Shown piece by piece: positions 43,808 to 52,213 of a stretch of DNA of 64,000 nt. Within the stretch, counting starts at the first letter, position 1. Every line of letters starts with the position of its first letter. The notes beneath the pieces are model-generated. The model had not been told where the DNA came from and ran no database searches. It worked only from the letters and a program-made list of their open reading frames with translations. Made by a program: the position numbers and the translations under genes. Location: contig NZ_BOOW01000018.1 in NCBI RefSeq assembly GCF_016863435.1, positions 248,001 through 312,000 on the forward strand, read 5' to 3'. This DNA is from Sinosporangium siamense. GTDB taxonomy: Bacteria > Actinomycetota > Actinomycetes > Streptosporangiales > Streptosporangiaceae.

Positions 43808-45106
43808 ATGTCCATGGAGAGCACCGGCTCCGCACACACCGCCGGAATCGCCGACGAACCCCCCGACTCCGGTTTCGTAGGGCTCTCCGGACTGCCCGGC
43901 GAACTCCTCATCGATCCAGAATCCCTCGCCGCCGCCGCGGACGACTTCGGTCACATCGTGCACCGCATCCCCGCCGCCGTCCTGCGGCCCGGCTCGGCCG
44001 CCGACGTCGCCCACGCCCTCCGCTTCGCCGCCCGCGCCGGGATCCCCGCCCGGGCGCGTGGCGCCGGACACGCCACCCACGGCGGCGCCCAGGTGCAGGG
44101 CGGCCTCGTGATCGATATGACCGCGCTGCGCCGCGTCCACGCCGTGGCCGGCGACCGGGTCACCGTCGACGCCGGCGCGCTCTGGAGCCACGTGCTCGCC
44201 GCCACCCTCCCGCTGGGCCTGACCCCGCCGGTCCTCACCGACTACCTCGAAATCACCGTCGGCGGCACCCTGTCCGCGGGCGGCCTCGGCGGCACGAGCC
44301 ATCGCCACGGCGCCCAGACCGACCATGTGCTCTCGCTCGACGTGGCCACCCCGGGGGGCACGGTCACAAGGTGCGGCCCCGAGTCGAACCGCGAGCTGTT
44401 CGACGCCGTGCGCGCGGGCCACGGTGACCACGGCATCATCGTCTCCGCCACCGTGCGCCTTATCCCCGCGCCCGCTTTCGCCCGCCGGTGCAAACTCGTT
44501 TACCCCGACCTGCACACCCTGGCCGCCGACCAGCGCCGCCTGATCGCCGAAGGCCCCTTCGACTTCGTCCAGGGTCAGGTCATCCCCACGCTTGAGGGAT
44601 GGGGCTACTTATTGGAAGCCGTCGCCTATCACGCGTCCGGCCGCCGCCCCGACGACGCCGCTCTCCTTGACGGCCTTCACCATCTTCCCGGCGCCCCCGG
44701 TGAGGAATTCGAAGACCTTGCTTATGGGGAGTTTCTCCACCGCATGGCCTCTGGTGCGGCATTTCTCCGCGACACCGGAGAATGGCACCATCCGCACCCG
44801 TGGCTTAACGTATTCATCCCCGGGAGCGTGGCCGCCGACCTGACCGCCGACATCCTCGCCGACTTCACCACCGACGACCTCGGCCAAAGCGGCGTCATCC
44901 TCTTCTACCCCGTCAACACCACCCACATAAAAACCCCCAACCTGGCCCTCCCCGCCGAACCCGAAGCCTTCCTCCTCTCCCTCCTCCGCACCTCACCCCC
45001 GGAAGACCTGGAAGCCGTCAACACCGCCCTCACCCAAAACCAGGCCATCCACAACAAGATCACCGCCACCGGCGGCACCCTGTACCCGATCGGCACCCGT
45101 TTTTAG
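43808..45106 (+). CDS. FAD-linked oxidoreductase, cytokinin-dehydrogenase-like
   Basis: 432-residue flavoprotein of the PCMH/BBE class. The FAD domain (about 40-220) includes IPARARGAGHATHGGAQVQG, whose GxGH His corresponds to the covalent FAD His of cytokinin dehydrogenases. ITVGGTLSAGGLGGTSHRHG matches them closely. The C-terminal part resembles the cytokinin dehydrogenase domain (GWGYLLEAVAYHA; HPWLNVFIPGS; SGVILFYPVN). The end GGTLYPIGTRF is shorter than in plant enzymes, so the final helix is missing. It oxidises a C-N or alcohol bond; true substrate unknown. No signal peptide. ATG 43808 preferred. Confidence 0.85.
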   Translation: MSMESTGSAHTAGIADEPPDSGFVGLSGLPGELLIDPESLAAAADDFGHIVHRIPAAVLRPGSAADVAHALRFAARAGIPARARGAGHATHGGAQVQGGLVIDMTALRRVHAVAGDRVTVDAGALWSHVLAATLPLGLTPPVLTDYLEITVGGTLSAGGLGGTSHRHGAQTDHVLSLDVATPGGTVTRCGPESNRELFDAVRAGHGDHGIIVSATVRLIPAPAFARRCKLVYPDLHTLAADQRRLIAEGPFDFVQGQVIPTLEGWGYLLEAVAYHASGRRPDDAALLDGLHHLPGAPGEEFEDLAYGEFLHRMASGAAFLRDTGEWHHPHPWLNVFIPGSVAADLTADILADFTTDDLGQSGVILFYPVNTTHIKTPNLALPAEPEAFLLSLLRTSPPEDLEAVNTALTQNQAIHNKITATGGTLYPIGTRF

Positions 45107-45110
45107 CGAT

Positions 45111-45995
45111 CTACCCCGACATTCCCGAGGAGGTGTAGCCCTCGACGAAGCGGCGTTGGAGGGCGATGAACAGGGCCAGGACCGGGAGGACCATGATCAG
45201 GCCGGCGGCGCTGACGAGGGCCCAGTTCGGGGAGAAGCCCTGCTGGAAGGAGTAAAGCGAGATGGAGGCAGGCAGGTTCTCGCTGTCCTGGATGAAGGTC
45301 ACGGCCAGGAGGAACTCGTTGTACGCCTGAAGGCCCGCGACGAGGCCCGCGGTCAGGATGCCGGGCCAGACGAGGGGGAACACGATCCGGGTGAAGACCC
45401 TGATCTCGCCCGCGCCGTCAATGCGGGCGGCGGCCTCATATTCCTTGGGCACGGCGATGAGGAAGGACCTGATCAACAGCGTGGCGAACGGACTGTAGAT
45501 CGCCCAATAGATGACGATCAACCCGAACCGGCTGTCATAAAGCCCGATTTTCGTCCACAGCGACAACAACGGCACAAGGAACAGCTGGATCGGCAACGAA
45601 CTGGCGACCAGCAGATACAGGATGAACACCCCGGGCTTCGGCAGGTCCAGCCGAGTTAGCGCATAGGCCGCGCATCCCGCGATGACGCACACCCCGACCG
45701 CCGTGGACACCGCGATGACGACGCTGTTCATGAGCCCCGCGCCCATGTTGGCCTCGACCCACGCGGTGGCGAAGTTGTCCCACCGGAACTCCCCGGGCAA
45801 CCCGAGCGGGCTCTCGCTGATCTCGCTCGGCGTCTTGAGCGAGGCCAGCACAAACACGACCATCGGCCCGATCGCATAGAGCGCCAGGATCGACAGGATC
45901 AGATAGGCGACCGGATGCTTCGCCGTACGGCGGGAGCCTCGGCGTTTGGCGTGGGACCGGGGGCGGCCGCGGTCGAGTGCGGGTACGGCGGTCAT
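45111..45995 (-). CDS. Sugar ABC transporter permease (MalG type)
   Basis: About 294-residue inner-membrane permease with six helices and the EAA loop at EYEAAARIDGAGEIRVFTRI. It begins with a basic cytoplasmic tail, then PVAYLILSILALYAIGPMVV. ATG 45995 is chosen for GAGG eight bases upstream; GTG 46004 is possible. It is the last gene of the operon LacI regulator, binding protein, MalF type, MalG type. Its end lies four bases from the convergent flavoprotein gene. No ATPase gene is included, so a shared MsiK-like ATPase elsewhere probably powers it. Confidence 0.92.
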   Translation of the reverse strand: MTAVPALDRGRPRSHAKRRGSRRTAKHPVAYLILSILALYAIGPMVVFVLASLKTPSEISESPLGLPGEFRWDNFATAWVEANMGAGLMNSVVIAVSTAVGVCVIAGCAAYALTRLDLPKPGVFILYLLVASSLPIQLFLVPLLSLWTKIGLYDSRFGLIVIYWAIYSPFATLLIRSFLIAVPKEYEAAARIDGAGEIRVFTRIVFPLVWPGILTAGLVAGLQAYNEFLLAVTFIQDSENLPASISLYSFQQGFSPNWALVSAAGLIMVLPVLALFIALQRRFVEGYTSSGMSG

Positions 45996-46005
45996 GGAGT
46001 GCACC

Positions 46006-46923
46006 TCATATGTCCCACCGCAGGCGGCGGCGAAGGTAAAGGTATCCGCAGACGGTTCCGGCGCTGATCAGGGCCAGCATCACGCCGATGGCCGAGGCGT
46101 AGCCGGCCTGCTGCTCACTGAAGGCCGCGCGGTACATGACGGTGCTGAGCACGTCCGTCGAGCCGGCGGGGCCACCCTGGGTGAGGATGTAGACATAGTC
46201 GAACACCAGGAACGACCAGATGACCGTCATCAGCGACAGGAACATGAAGGTCGGGCGGATCGACGGCAGTGTGATGTTCCAGAACTCACGCCACGCGCCG
46301 GCTCCGTCCATGCGGGCGGCCTCGTAGAGCGAGGGCTCGATGCCCTGCATGGCCGCCAGGAAGATCACGACCAGGAAGCCCCACCACTGCCAGTTGTTGA
46401 TGAACGCGACCGCCCCGAGCGCGATGTCCCCGTCGCCCAGGAAGTTGACGTCGTCGAGCAGTGGAATGCCCAGGTTGGACAGAGCCGGGCCGATGCCGCT
46501 GGTGGGGCTGAGGATCTGCCGCCACACGGTGGCCGAGACCACGGTGGCTATGACGTACGGAATGAAGAAGAGCACCCGGAACAGCAGTTGCCCCCGCCGG
46601 ATCCGCGAGAGCAGGAACGCGCCAAGAAGACCCATCGACATCGGTACGACCAGGAAGAACACCGTCCACAGCAGGTTGTGCAGCAGGGCGCGGCGGAAGT
46701 CGGGATCGCCGATGAGGTCGGTGTAGTTCGAGAACCACACGAAATCGGCCTGGTCGAGCCCGTCCCAGTCGGTGAACGAGTAGTAGACCGACATCAGACC
46801 CGGCCCGGCGATCACCAGCACGTTGACGATCAGCAGCGGGGCGATGAACAACCAGGCCGTCAGCTTCCCGCGCGCGACGCGGCGGCGCCGGCGCGCGGGA
46901 GGCCGCGCAGAAGTCTTGATCAT
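46006..46923 (-). CDS. Sugar ABC transporter permease (MalF type)
   Basis: 305-residue inner-membrane permease, six helices (LTAWLFIAPLLIVNVLVIAG first), with the EAA loop at LYEAARMDGAGAWREFWNIT. ATG 46923 gives a short basic N-terminus (MIKTSARPPARRRRRVARGK). Lies 10 bases after the binding-protein gene and just before the MalG-type gene. It forms the heteromeric channel with that partner. Confidence 0.92.
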   Translation of the reverse strand: MIKTSARPPARRRRRVARGKLTAWLFIAPLLIVNVLVIAGPGLMSVYYSFTDWDGLDQADFVWFSNYTDLIGDPDFRRALLHNLLWTVFFLVVPMSMGLLGAFLLSRIRRGQLLFRVLFFIPYVIATVVSATVWRQILSPTSGIGPALSNLGIPLLDDVNFLGDGDIALGAVAFINNWQWWGFLVVIFLAAMQGIEPSLYEAARMDGAGAWREFWNITLPSIRPTFMFLSLMTVIWSFLVFDYVYILTQGGPAGSTDVLSTVMYRAAFSEQQAGYASAIGVMLALISAGTVCGYLYLRRRLRWDI

Positions 46924-46933
46924 AAGCGAGAGA

Positions 46934-48310
46934 TCAGGCTTCGGGGGTGAACGGCTTGGGCACCGAGCCCGAGGCCAGCTCCTCGGCGAACGCCTTCTGC
47001 AGGCCGGCGCAGAAGTCCGCCGGCGACATGCCCCCGGTGACGACCTTGTCGAACTCGGTGTAGAGGTAGGTGTCGGTCTTCGGCGGCACGAAGCTCCAGC
47101 TCGCGTAGCCGAGGTTCTTGGTTTCGGGGATGGCCTTGTAGAGCCGCGCCACACGCTCGTCGACCTCGGCGGGGTATGCACTCGGGTCGATCTTGAGCGG
47201 GGCGGGGTTCGTGCCGGTGGCGGCGAGCATGCCCAGCATCCGCGACGGGTCGGCGATCATGTAGTCGATGAACTCCGCGGCGGCGGCCGGGGCCTCCGAC
47301 TTGGCGTTGACCGACAGCGTCGTGCCGATGGCCAGCGGGTAGACGCCCGCCGGCACCGCGTCGCTGAGGGACGGCAGCGGTGCCCAGTCCCACTTCTTAC
47401 CATCGGTGAAGAACGTGTCGGCCGAGTCGAAGCTCCACGTGCCGGACATGTACATCGCGACCTTGCCGTTGGCGAGACCGGTGAACATGTCGGTGTCGGT
47501 GTTGGTGAAGTAACGGTCGGCGCTGCCGCCCCACCAGCCCTTGTCGATCCACGACTTGACCAGCGTGATCGCGTCCACGAAGACCTTGTCGTCCCACTTG
47601 CGGGCACCGGTCAGCGCCTCGTGCAGCGCCTTCGGGCCGACAGCCGCGTTGAGGACACAGGTGAGATACCACTCCGTCTGCGCCTTGTAGCCGCTGTTGC
47701 CCGCCCCGACCGGGATCATGCCCTTGCTCTTGGCCTCCGCGCACACCTTCTCGAACTCGGCGAGCGTCGTCGGCACCTTCCACCCGTTCTTGGTGAAGGT
47801 CTCCGGGTTGTAGTAGAGCACGAGCGAGCCGTATCCGACCGGCACCGAATAGAGCTTCCCGTCCACCTTGCTGACGTCGTAAGCCCAGGGGAGAAGCTTG
47901 TCCTGCCACTTGTACTTCGTCGCGTACTCGTCGAGCGCCACCGTCTTGCTGCTCTTGGCGAACGACAACGCCGCCGAAGGGCCGTCGGCGTAAACCACGT
48001 CGGCGCCCTTGCCCGCCGCGACCGCGGTGTTGGTGAGCTGCCCGAGCGTCATGAGCTGCTTGACGTCCATCTTGACGCTGACGTTCTTCTGGCTCTTGTT
48101 GAACGCGTCGACGAAGTGCTGCTGGAAGTATTTCTGGCCTTCCGGCGTCGCGAACGCCGCCCAGTACGTCACGTTCTTGGGGTCGGCGGCGCCGCCGGAG
48201 GAGGACCCGGACGAGGAGTCCGACGAGCCGCACGCGGCGAGCACCCAGCTCGCGGCCAGTGCGCCGCCACCCAGTTTCAGCAGGTCGCGGCGGGCGAGGT
48301 TGGGGGACAA
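46934..48310 (-). CDS. Extracellular sugar-binding lipoprotein (ABC transporter)
   Basis: 458-residue solute-binding protein of family 1. The N-terminus combines a Tat-like RRDLLKLGGG with a lipobox (VLAAC) followed by a Ser/Gly linker, so it is a probable Tat-exported lipoprotein. The mature part has the usual two-lobe sequence (FNKSQKNVSVKMDVKQLMTL; GKVAMYMSGTWSFDS; PLAIGTTLSVNAKS). TTG 48310 with GGAG seven bases upstream is the start. It delivers a sugar or glycoside to the MalF/MalG pair. Ligand unknown; the divergent ADP-ribosylglycohydrolase-type enzymes suggest a riboside or similar N- or O-glycoside. Confidence 0.92.
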   Translation of the reverse strand: MSPNLARRDLLKLGGGALAASWVLAACGSSDSSSGSSSGGAADPKNVTYWAAFATPEGQKYFQQHFVDAFNKSQKNVSVKMDVKQLMTLGQLTNTAVAAGKGADVVYADGPSAALSFAKSSKTVALDEYATKYKWQDKLLPWAYDVSKVDGKLYSVPVGYGSLVLYYNPETFTKNGWKVPTTLAEFEKVCAEAKSKGMIPVGAGNSGYKAQTEWYLTCVLNAAVGPKALHEALTGARKWDDKVFVDAITLVKSWIDKGWWGGSADRYFTNTDTDMFTGLANGKVAMYMSGTWSFDSADTFFTDGKKWDWAPLPSLSDAVPAGVYPLAIGTTLSVNAKSEAPAAAAEFIDYMIADPSRMLGMLAATGTNPAPLKIDPSAYPAEVDERVARLYKAIPETKNLGYASWSFVPPKTDTYLYTEFDKVVTGGMSPADFCAGLQKAFAEELASGSVPKPFTPEA

Positions 48311-48345
48311 GGGGTTCTCCTTCGGTGCGGTGGTGCTGGTGGTGC

Positions 48346-49359
48346 TTAAGACGACTCGCGGACGATCAGCCGGTGGGCGAGGACCACCTCACGGGCCACG
48401 TCGTCGTAGTCGCCGGCCAGACGGTCAAGCAGCATGCGGGCACAGGTGCGGCCGATCTCCCTGGCCGGGTTGTGCACGGTGGTCAGTGCGGGGGTGACGA
48501 GGGAGGCGGCCTCGATGTCGTCGTAACCGGTGATCGCCAGATCGCCCGGCACCGACAAGCCCAGCCTCCTCGTGACGTCGAGCACGCCGACGGCGATCAG
48601 ATCGTTGCCGCACACGATCGCGTCGGGCCGGGATGTGGAGCGCTCCAGCAGCGTGGTCGCGCCCTCCACCCCGCCCGCCCGGGTGAACGTGGTCGAAACG
48701 ATCAGCTCCGGATCGATCTCCCGGCCGGCCTCGCGCATCGCGCGCTCATAGCCCTCCAGCCGGATCCGGCTCGGGTGCGCGTCACGCTCCCCGTTGACGA
48801 ACGCGATCCGCGCATAACCCCGCTCGATCAGGTGGCTCACCACATCGTGCATCCCGCCGACGTCGTCGGCCCGGACCACGTCACCGAACTCCGCCCGGAA
48901 ACGCCCGCCCAGCCGGACAAGCTTGGTGCCCGAACGCGCGATCTCGGCGATGTCGTCGTCGGTCGCGCCATACGACGCGAGCACGATCCCGTCCACCCGC
49001 CGCGCCAGCACATGCCGCACGACCTCGCGCAACGCGCGGCTCGGCAGCGCCGCGTCGTTCACCGACAGCAGGTAGCCCTGGCCGAGCAGCACATCCTGCA
49101 ACCCCGCGGCCACCGCCGGATAGAACGGGTTGGTGATGTCGGGCACGATCAGCGCCACCGACTCGCTGCGGTCCGTGCGCAGGCTGCGCGCCGACGGATT
49201 GGGCCGATAGCCGAGCCGCTCGATCACCGCCTCGACCTTCGCCCGCGTCGCGTCGCTGACCGGCCTGCGGCCACTCAGCACGTGCGACACCGTGGTCACG
49301 CTGACACCCGCCGCGGCGGCCACGGCGGCGATGTCGGGACGTCGATCCACGTGCGTCAA
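48346..49359 (-). CDS. LacI-family repressor of the sugar transporter locus
   Basis: 337-residue regulator. N-terminal HTH DIAAVAAAAGVSVTTVSHVL with hinge PNPSARSLRT; sugar-sensing domain with SVALIVPDITNPFYPAVAAG, RVDGIVLASYG and LAITGYDDIEAASLVTPALT. Starts at TTG 49359 or GTG 49350. It is first in the transporter operon and 22 bases downstream of a TGCAAA/TTTGCA palindrome; a related site lies before the divergent glycohydrolase genes. It therefore probably represses both units and itself. Confidence 0.93.
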   Translation of the reverse strand: MTHVDRRPDIAAVAAAAGVSVTTVSHVLSGRRPVSDATRAKVEAVIERLGYRPNPSARSLRTDRSESVALIVPDITNPFYPAVAAGLQDVLLGQGYLLSVNDAALPSRALREVVRHVLARRVDGIVLASYGATDDDIAEIARSGTKLVRLGGRFRAEFGDVVRADDVGGMHDVVSHLIERGYARIAFVNGERDAHPSRIRLEGYERAMREAGREIDPELIVSTTFTRAGGVEGATTLLERSTSRPDAIVCGNDLIAVGVLDVTRRLGLSVPGDLAITGYDDIEAASLVTPALTTVHNPAREIGRTCARMLLDRLAGDYDDVAREVVLAHRLIVRESS

Positions 49360-49380
49360 GGTCGCTCCAACGGGGTCGGG

Positions 49381-49396
49381 TGCAAATCGTTTTGCA
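49381..49396. promoter_or_regulatory. LacI-type operator, transporter side
   Basis: TGCAAATCGTTTTGCA is a 16-base palindrome with a central CG, typical of LacI-family operators. Shares TGCAAAACGAT (on the other strand) with the site at 49657. Confidence 0.7.
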
Positions 49397-49499
49397 TGCT
49401 ATTGGGACTCTCAGCTTGGGATGGACTTCCAGCCCAGGTCAAGAAGGGGGGTGGTAACAATCACGTCTCCGAGGCCGGCGCCGCTCGCCGGGCCGCTCC

Positions 49500-49597
49500 G
49501 GCTTCGCCGTACGAGTGGAGGCTCGTCGCCTGAGATCTGACCAGAGGGAGTTTTACCAGCTCACAGTAGCAGAGCAGAAGAGAGGTACGGCGAAGCC
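49500..49597. repeat. Inverted copies of 13-mer GGCTTCGCCGTAC
   Basis: GGCTTCGCCGTAC at 49500-49512 and its exact complement at 49585-49597, inside the divergent promoter region. The same 13-mer occurs elsewhere in the window (27606 and, inverted, 41947). Confidence 0.75.
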
Positions 49598-49650
49598 CAC
49601 CTCGCCGGGCACCGGGACCGGGTGGTGTGCCGGGTCGCGAGGCTGCCGTA

Positions 49651-49670
49651 GCATCGTGCAAAACGATGCA
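49651..49670. promoter_or_regulatory. LacI-type operator, glycohydrolase side
   Basis: GCATCGTGCAAAACGATGC is a perfect 7-bp inverted repeat around GCAAA. It contains TGCAAAACGAT, shared with the other operator, and ends about 15 bases before the glycohydrolase GTG. Confidence 0.7.
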
Positions 49671-49684
49671 ACTCTGGAGACCGA

Positions 49685-50887
49685 GTGACGACACGAGACC
49701 GGTGCCGGGGCGCACTCCTCGGGCTGGCGGCCGGAGACGCCCTCGGCGCGCCCACAGAAGGCATGACCCAGGCGGCGATCCGCGCGAGCTTCGGCCGAGT
49801 CACCGGCTTCCTCAGCGACGACGCCGCCGGCACCGACGACACCGAATACGCGGTGCTCTGCGCCCAGGGCCTGCTCCGCTACGGCACCGCCATCACCGCC
49901 GACGACGTCGCCGAACTCTGGCTTGAGACCGTCGCCGCCCAGCAGGGCGGCTTCTACGGCGCCGGATTCAGCGAAATGGTGGCCATCGCCAACCTCCGCG
50001 CCGGCCTCCGGCCTCCCGTGAGCGGCGCCGACAGCTACGAGATGTGGAGCGACGGCGCCGCCATGCGCGTCGCCCCCGCCGGCATGCTGTGCCCCGGCGA
50101 CCCCGTCGAAGCCGCCCGCCTCGCCGCCGTCGACGCCTCCATCAGCCACGCCCGCGACGGCGTCCACTGCGCCCAGGCCGTGGCCGCCGCGGTCGCCGTG
50201 GCCATGACCGCTTCCGGCCCTTCCGCCTACAAGCAGGTCCTCGCGGCCGGCGTCGCCGCCCTCCCATCGGACGGGTGGTCCTACCGCCTGGTCAACCGCG
50301 CTCTCGACCTGGTCGCCGGCGCCCGCACTCCAGCGGAGGCGGAAGACGCGCTTTATGCGAAGATCCCGCTTTTCCATTACCCGTGGGCCGACGTCGCTCC
50401 CGAAGCCGTCGCGCTCGCCTTTGGGCTGTTCGCGGCGTACAAGGGGGAGTTTGAGGAGGTTGTGCTTGGCGGGGTCAACATCGGGCGGGACTCCGACACC
50501 ATTGCCGCCATGACGGGCGCCATGGCGGGTGCCCTGCACGGTGCCGCGGCGATCCCGGAGAAGTGGCGGCACCAGGTCAGGCAGGTCACGGGGCGCTGCA
50601 TCGCGAGCACGGCGGGCACGGACCTTGTCGAGCTGGCGGACGCGTTGTACGCGGCGTCGAGGGGAAGAGCGGTGTCTTCGGAGAGGGGCGCGATGCCGGA
50701 CGGAGGGCCTGCCTCCTCGGACAGAGGTGTGACCTCGGACGGAGAGGCTGCCCCCATGGACGGAGGTGCCTCCGGAACCAGAGCCGCATCCCAGGCCAGA
50801 GCCGCATCCGGAACCAGAACCGCATCCCAGGCCAGAGCCGCATCCAGCACAAGCAGCGAAAGAGGGGTGCAAACCGATGCGCACTGA
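49685..50887 (+). CDS. ADP-ribosylglycohydrolase family protein (first copy)
   Basis: 400 residues. Residues 1-310 form an ADP-ribosylglycohydrolase (DraG/ARH-like) all-helical metal enzyme. Motifs are GLAAGDALGAPTEGMT near the N-terminus, GTDDTEYAV (metal Asp pair) and GRDSDTIAAMTGAMAGALHG (second metal site). SHARDGVHCAQAVAAAV lies between. The last 80 residues are low complexity, encoded by tandem repeats, and probably disordered. It overlaps the second copy by 11 bases. The family hydrolyses N- or O-glycosidic bonds at ADP-ribose, but members in sugar-uptake operons may act on simpler ribosides; here the shared LacI-type sites point that way. Confidence 0.9.
   Translation: MTTRDRCRGALLGLAAGDALGAPTEGMTQAAIRASFGRVTGFLSDDAAGTDDTEYAVLCAQGLLRYGTAITADDVAELWLETVAAQQGGFYGAGFSEMVAIANLRAGLRPPVSGADSYEMWSDGAAMRVAPAGMLCPGDPVEAARLAAVDASISHARDGVHCAQAVAAAVAVAMTASGPSAYKQVLAAGVAALPSDGWSYRLVNRALDLVAGARTPAEAEDALYAKIPLFHYPWADVAPEAVALAFGLFAAYKGEFEEVVLGGVNIGRDSDTIAAMTGAMAGALHGAAAIPEKWRHQVRQVTGRCIASTAGTDLVELADALYAASRGRAVSSERGAMPDGGPASSDRGVTSDGEAAPMDGGASGTRAASQARAASGTRTASQARAASSTSSERGVQTDAH
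50771..50842 (+). repeat. Two 36-base tandem repeats in glycohydrolase tail
   Basis: Two copies (50771-50806, 50807-50842) of a unit starting TCCGGAACCAGAGCCGCATC, with one mismatch, each built of two related 18-base halves. They encode repeats of SGTRAASQARAA. Older, more diverged copies extend upstream to about 50690. Confidence 0.8.
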
Positions 50888-51899
50888 CCGACAGCCCTAC
50901 GCGGCCGGGGCGCTGCTCGGCCTCGCCCTCGGCGACGCCGTCGGACTGCCGGCGCAGTTCCACCGCCGAGCCCGCTCCGGCTGGGCCCGCGCCACCGGCT
51001 GGCGCCTCACCGCCGACCTCGACGAACAGCGCGTCTCCCGCCCCCTGCTCCCCTTCACCCTGGGCGCCGGAGACGACATCCCCCTCAGCCCCACCGACGA
51101 CGCAGAAACCGCCGCCGTCGCCGCCCTGATCCTCCTCCGATCACCCGACCACAGCCCGGGCGCCCTGTTCGCCCGCTGGCGTGAGCACATGATCGACGCC
51201 CCCGACGTGTGGACCGGCATCGCCGAACGCTCCGCCACCCTCAACGCCGCCCACGGCCTGGAACCCCCCGCGACCGGCACCGACAACCCCGCCCACTACA
51301 CCGACAGCGCCGTCCCCGCCGCCGTCAGCATCGGCATCCACTACGCCGGCGCCCCCGCCCGAGCCGCCGAGGTAGCCGGCCACTACGCCCAGATCACCCA
51401 TGCCGAGGACGGCATCTGGGCCGCCCAAGCCATGGCCGACGCCATCGCCCGCCTGGTCGCCGGCACCCCCCTCCCCGAAGCCCTGGCCGCCGCCACCGCG
51501 ACCGTCCCCTCAGGCAGCTGGCTGGCCCGCAACCTGGCCCGCGCCGCCCACATCCGCACCACCGCCACCTCCCCCTTCGAAGCCGTCCCCGCCCTCATCA
51601 CCACCCTCAGCCCCGCCACCTACAGCCACGGCGGCATCGCCCCAGAAACCCTCCCCGTCGCCTTCGCCCTCACCCACCTGGCCCAAGGCGACCTCCCCAC
51701 CGCCGTCATGGCCGCGGCCCTGATCTCCCGCCAGTCCGACAGCATGCCCGCCATGGTCGGCGCCCTCTGCGGGGCCACCCACGGCCTGGAAACCATCCCC
51801 GAAACCTGGCGCTCCCACCTAAACCCCCTGGCCGGCGTCCTGACCCCCCACCTCAAAGGCATCCACCTCACCGACCTGGCCCACCGCCTCACCGCATGA
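50877..51899 (+). CDS. ADP-ribosylglycohydrolase family protein (second copy)
   Basis: 340-residue paralogue of the preceding protein. Motifs are GLALGDAVGLPAQF, LSPTDDAETAAVAA and SRQSDSMPAMVGALCGATHG, in which the usual DSDT is DSDS-like (QSDSMPAM). The metal-ligand Asp/Thr set is therefore mostly kept but altered at one position. HAEDGIWAAQAMADAIARL corresponds to the middle helix. ATG 50877 lies inside the end of the first gene, so the two are translationally coupled. The pair may form a two-enzyme step or a heteromer acting on the transporter's ligand. Confidence 0.88.
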   Translation: MRTDRQPYAAGALLGLALGDAVGLPAQFHRRARSGWARATGWRLTADLDEQRVSRPLLPFTLGAGDDIPLSPTDDAETAAVAALILLRSPDHSPGALFARWREHMIDAPDVWTGIAERSATLNAAHGLEPPATGTDNPAHYTDSAVPAAVSIGIHYAGAPARAAEVAGHYAQITHAEDGIWAAQAMADAIARLVAGTPLPEALAAATATVPSGSWLARNLARAAHIRTTATSPFEAVPALITTLSPATYSHGGIAPETLPVAFALTHLAQGDLPTAVMAAALISRQSDSMPAMVGALCGATHGLETIPETWRSHLNPLAGVLTPHLKGIHLTDLAHRLTA

Positions 51900-51908
51900 C
51901 CCCATCGA

Positions 51909-52211
51909 TCAACGCAACCCGTATCGCGTGGCGATCGCCCTGGCCTCCTCTTCGCTCACCCGCGCAGGAGTCCTCGCCAGCACCCGCCTGAGCTCAGCCA
52001 CAACCCTGTCACTAGACGCCCGCACCCTCGCCCGATGAGCGACAAACTCCACCTCAAACCGCTTAGCCGCCGGCCCAGTCCACACCTTGCCGGACTGGAA
52101 GGTACGGCACGGCCTGTCAAAGTCATTCCACAACTCCTCCGCCAACGGCTCAACCGCCCTCAGCGCGTCCCCCAGGGCTTGATAGAGGGGATTAGGCACC
52201 AGCCCGGCCAT
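51909..52211 (-). CDS. Small WXG-like helical protein
   Basis: About 100-residue protein predicted as a two-helix hairpin around KVWTGPAAKRFEVEF, whose WTG turn resembles the WXG motif of ESX/type VII substrates. Helices are ALGDALRAVEPLAEELWNDF and HRARVRASSDRVVAELRRVL. ATG 52211 has GGGGAG seven bases upstream. It is last in a three-gene unit after a lipoprotein and a 707-residue protein. Secretion by a type VII system is inferred; no ESX machinery genes are in the window. Confidence 0.65.
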   Translation of the reverse strand: MAGLVPNPLYQALGDALRAVEPLAEELWNDFDRPCRTFQSGKVWTGPAAKRFEVEFVAHRARVRASSDRVVAELRRVLARTPARVSEEEARAIATRYGLR

Positions 52212-52213
52212 AA

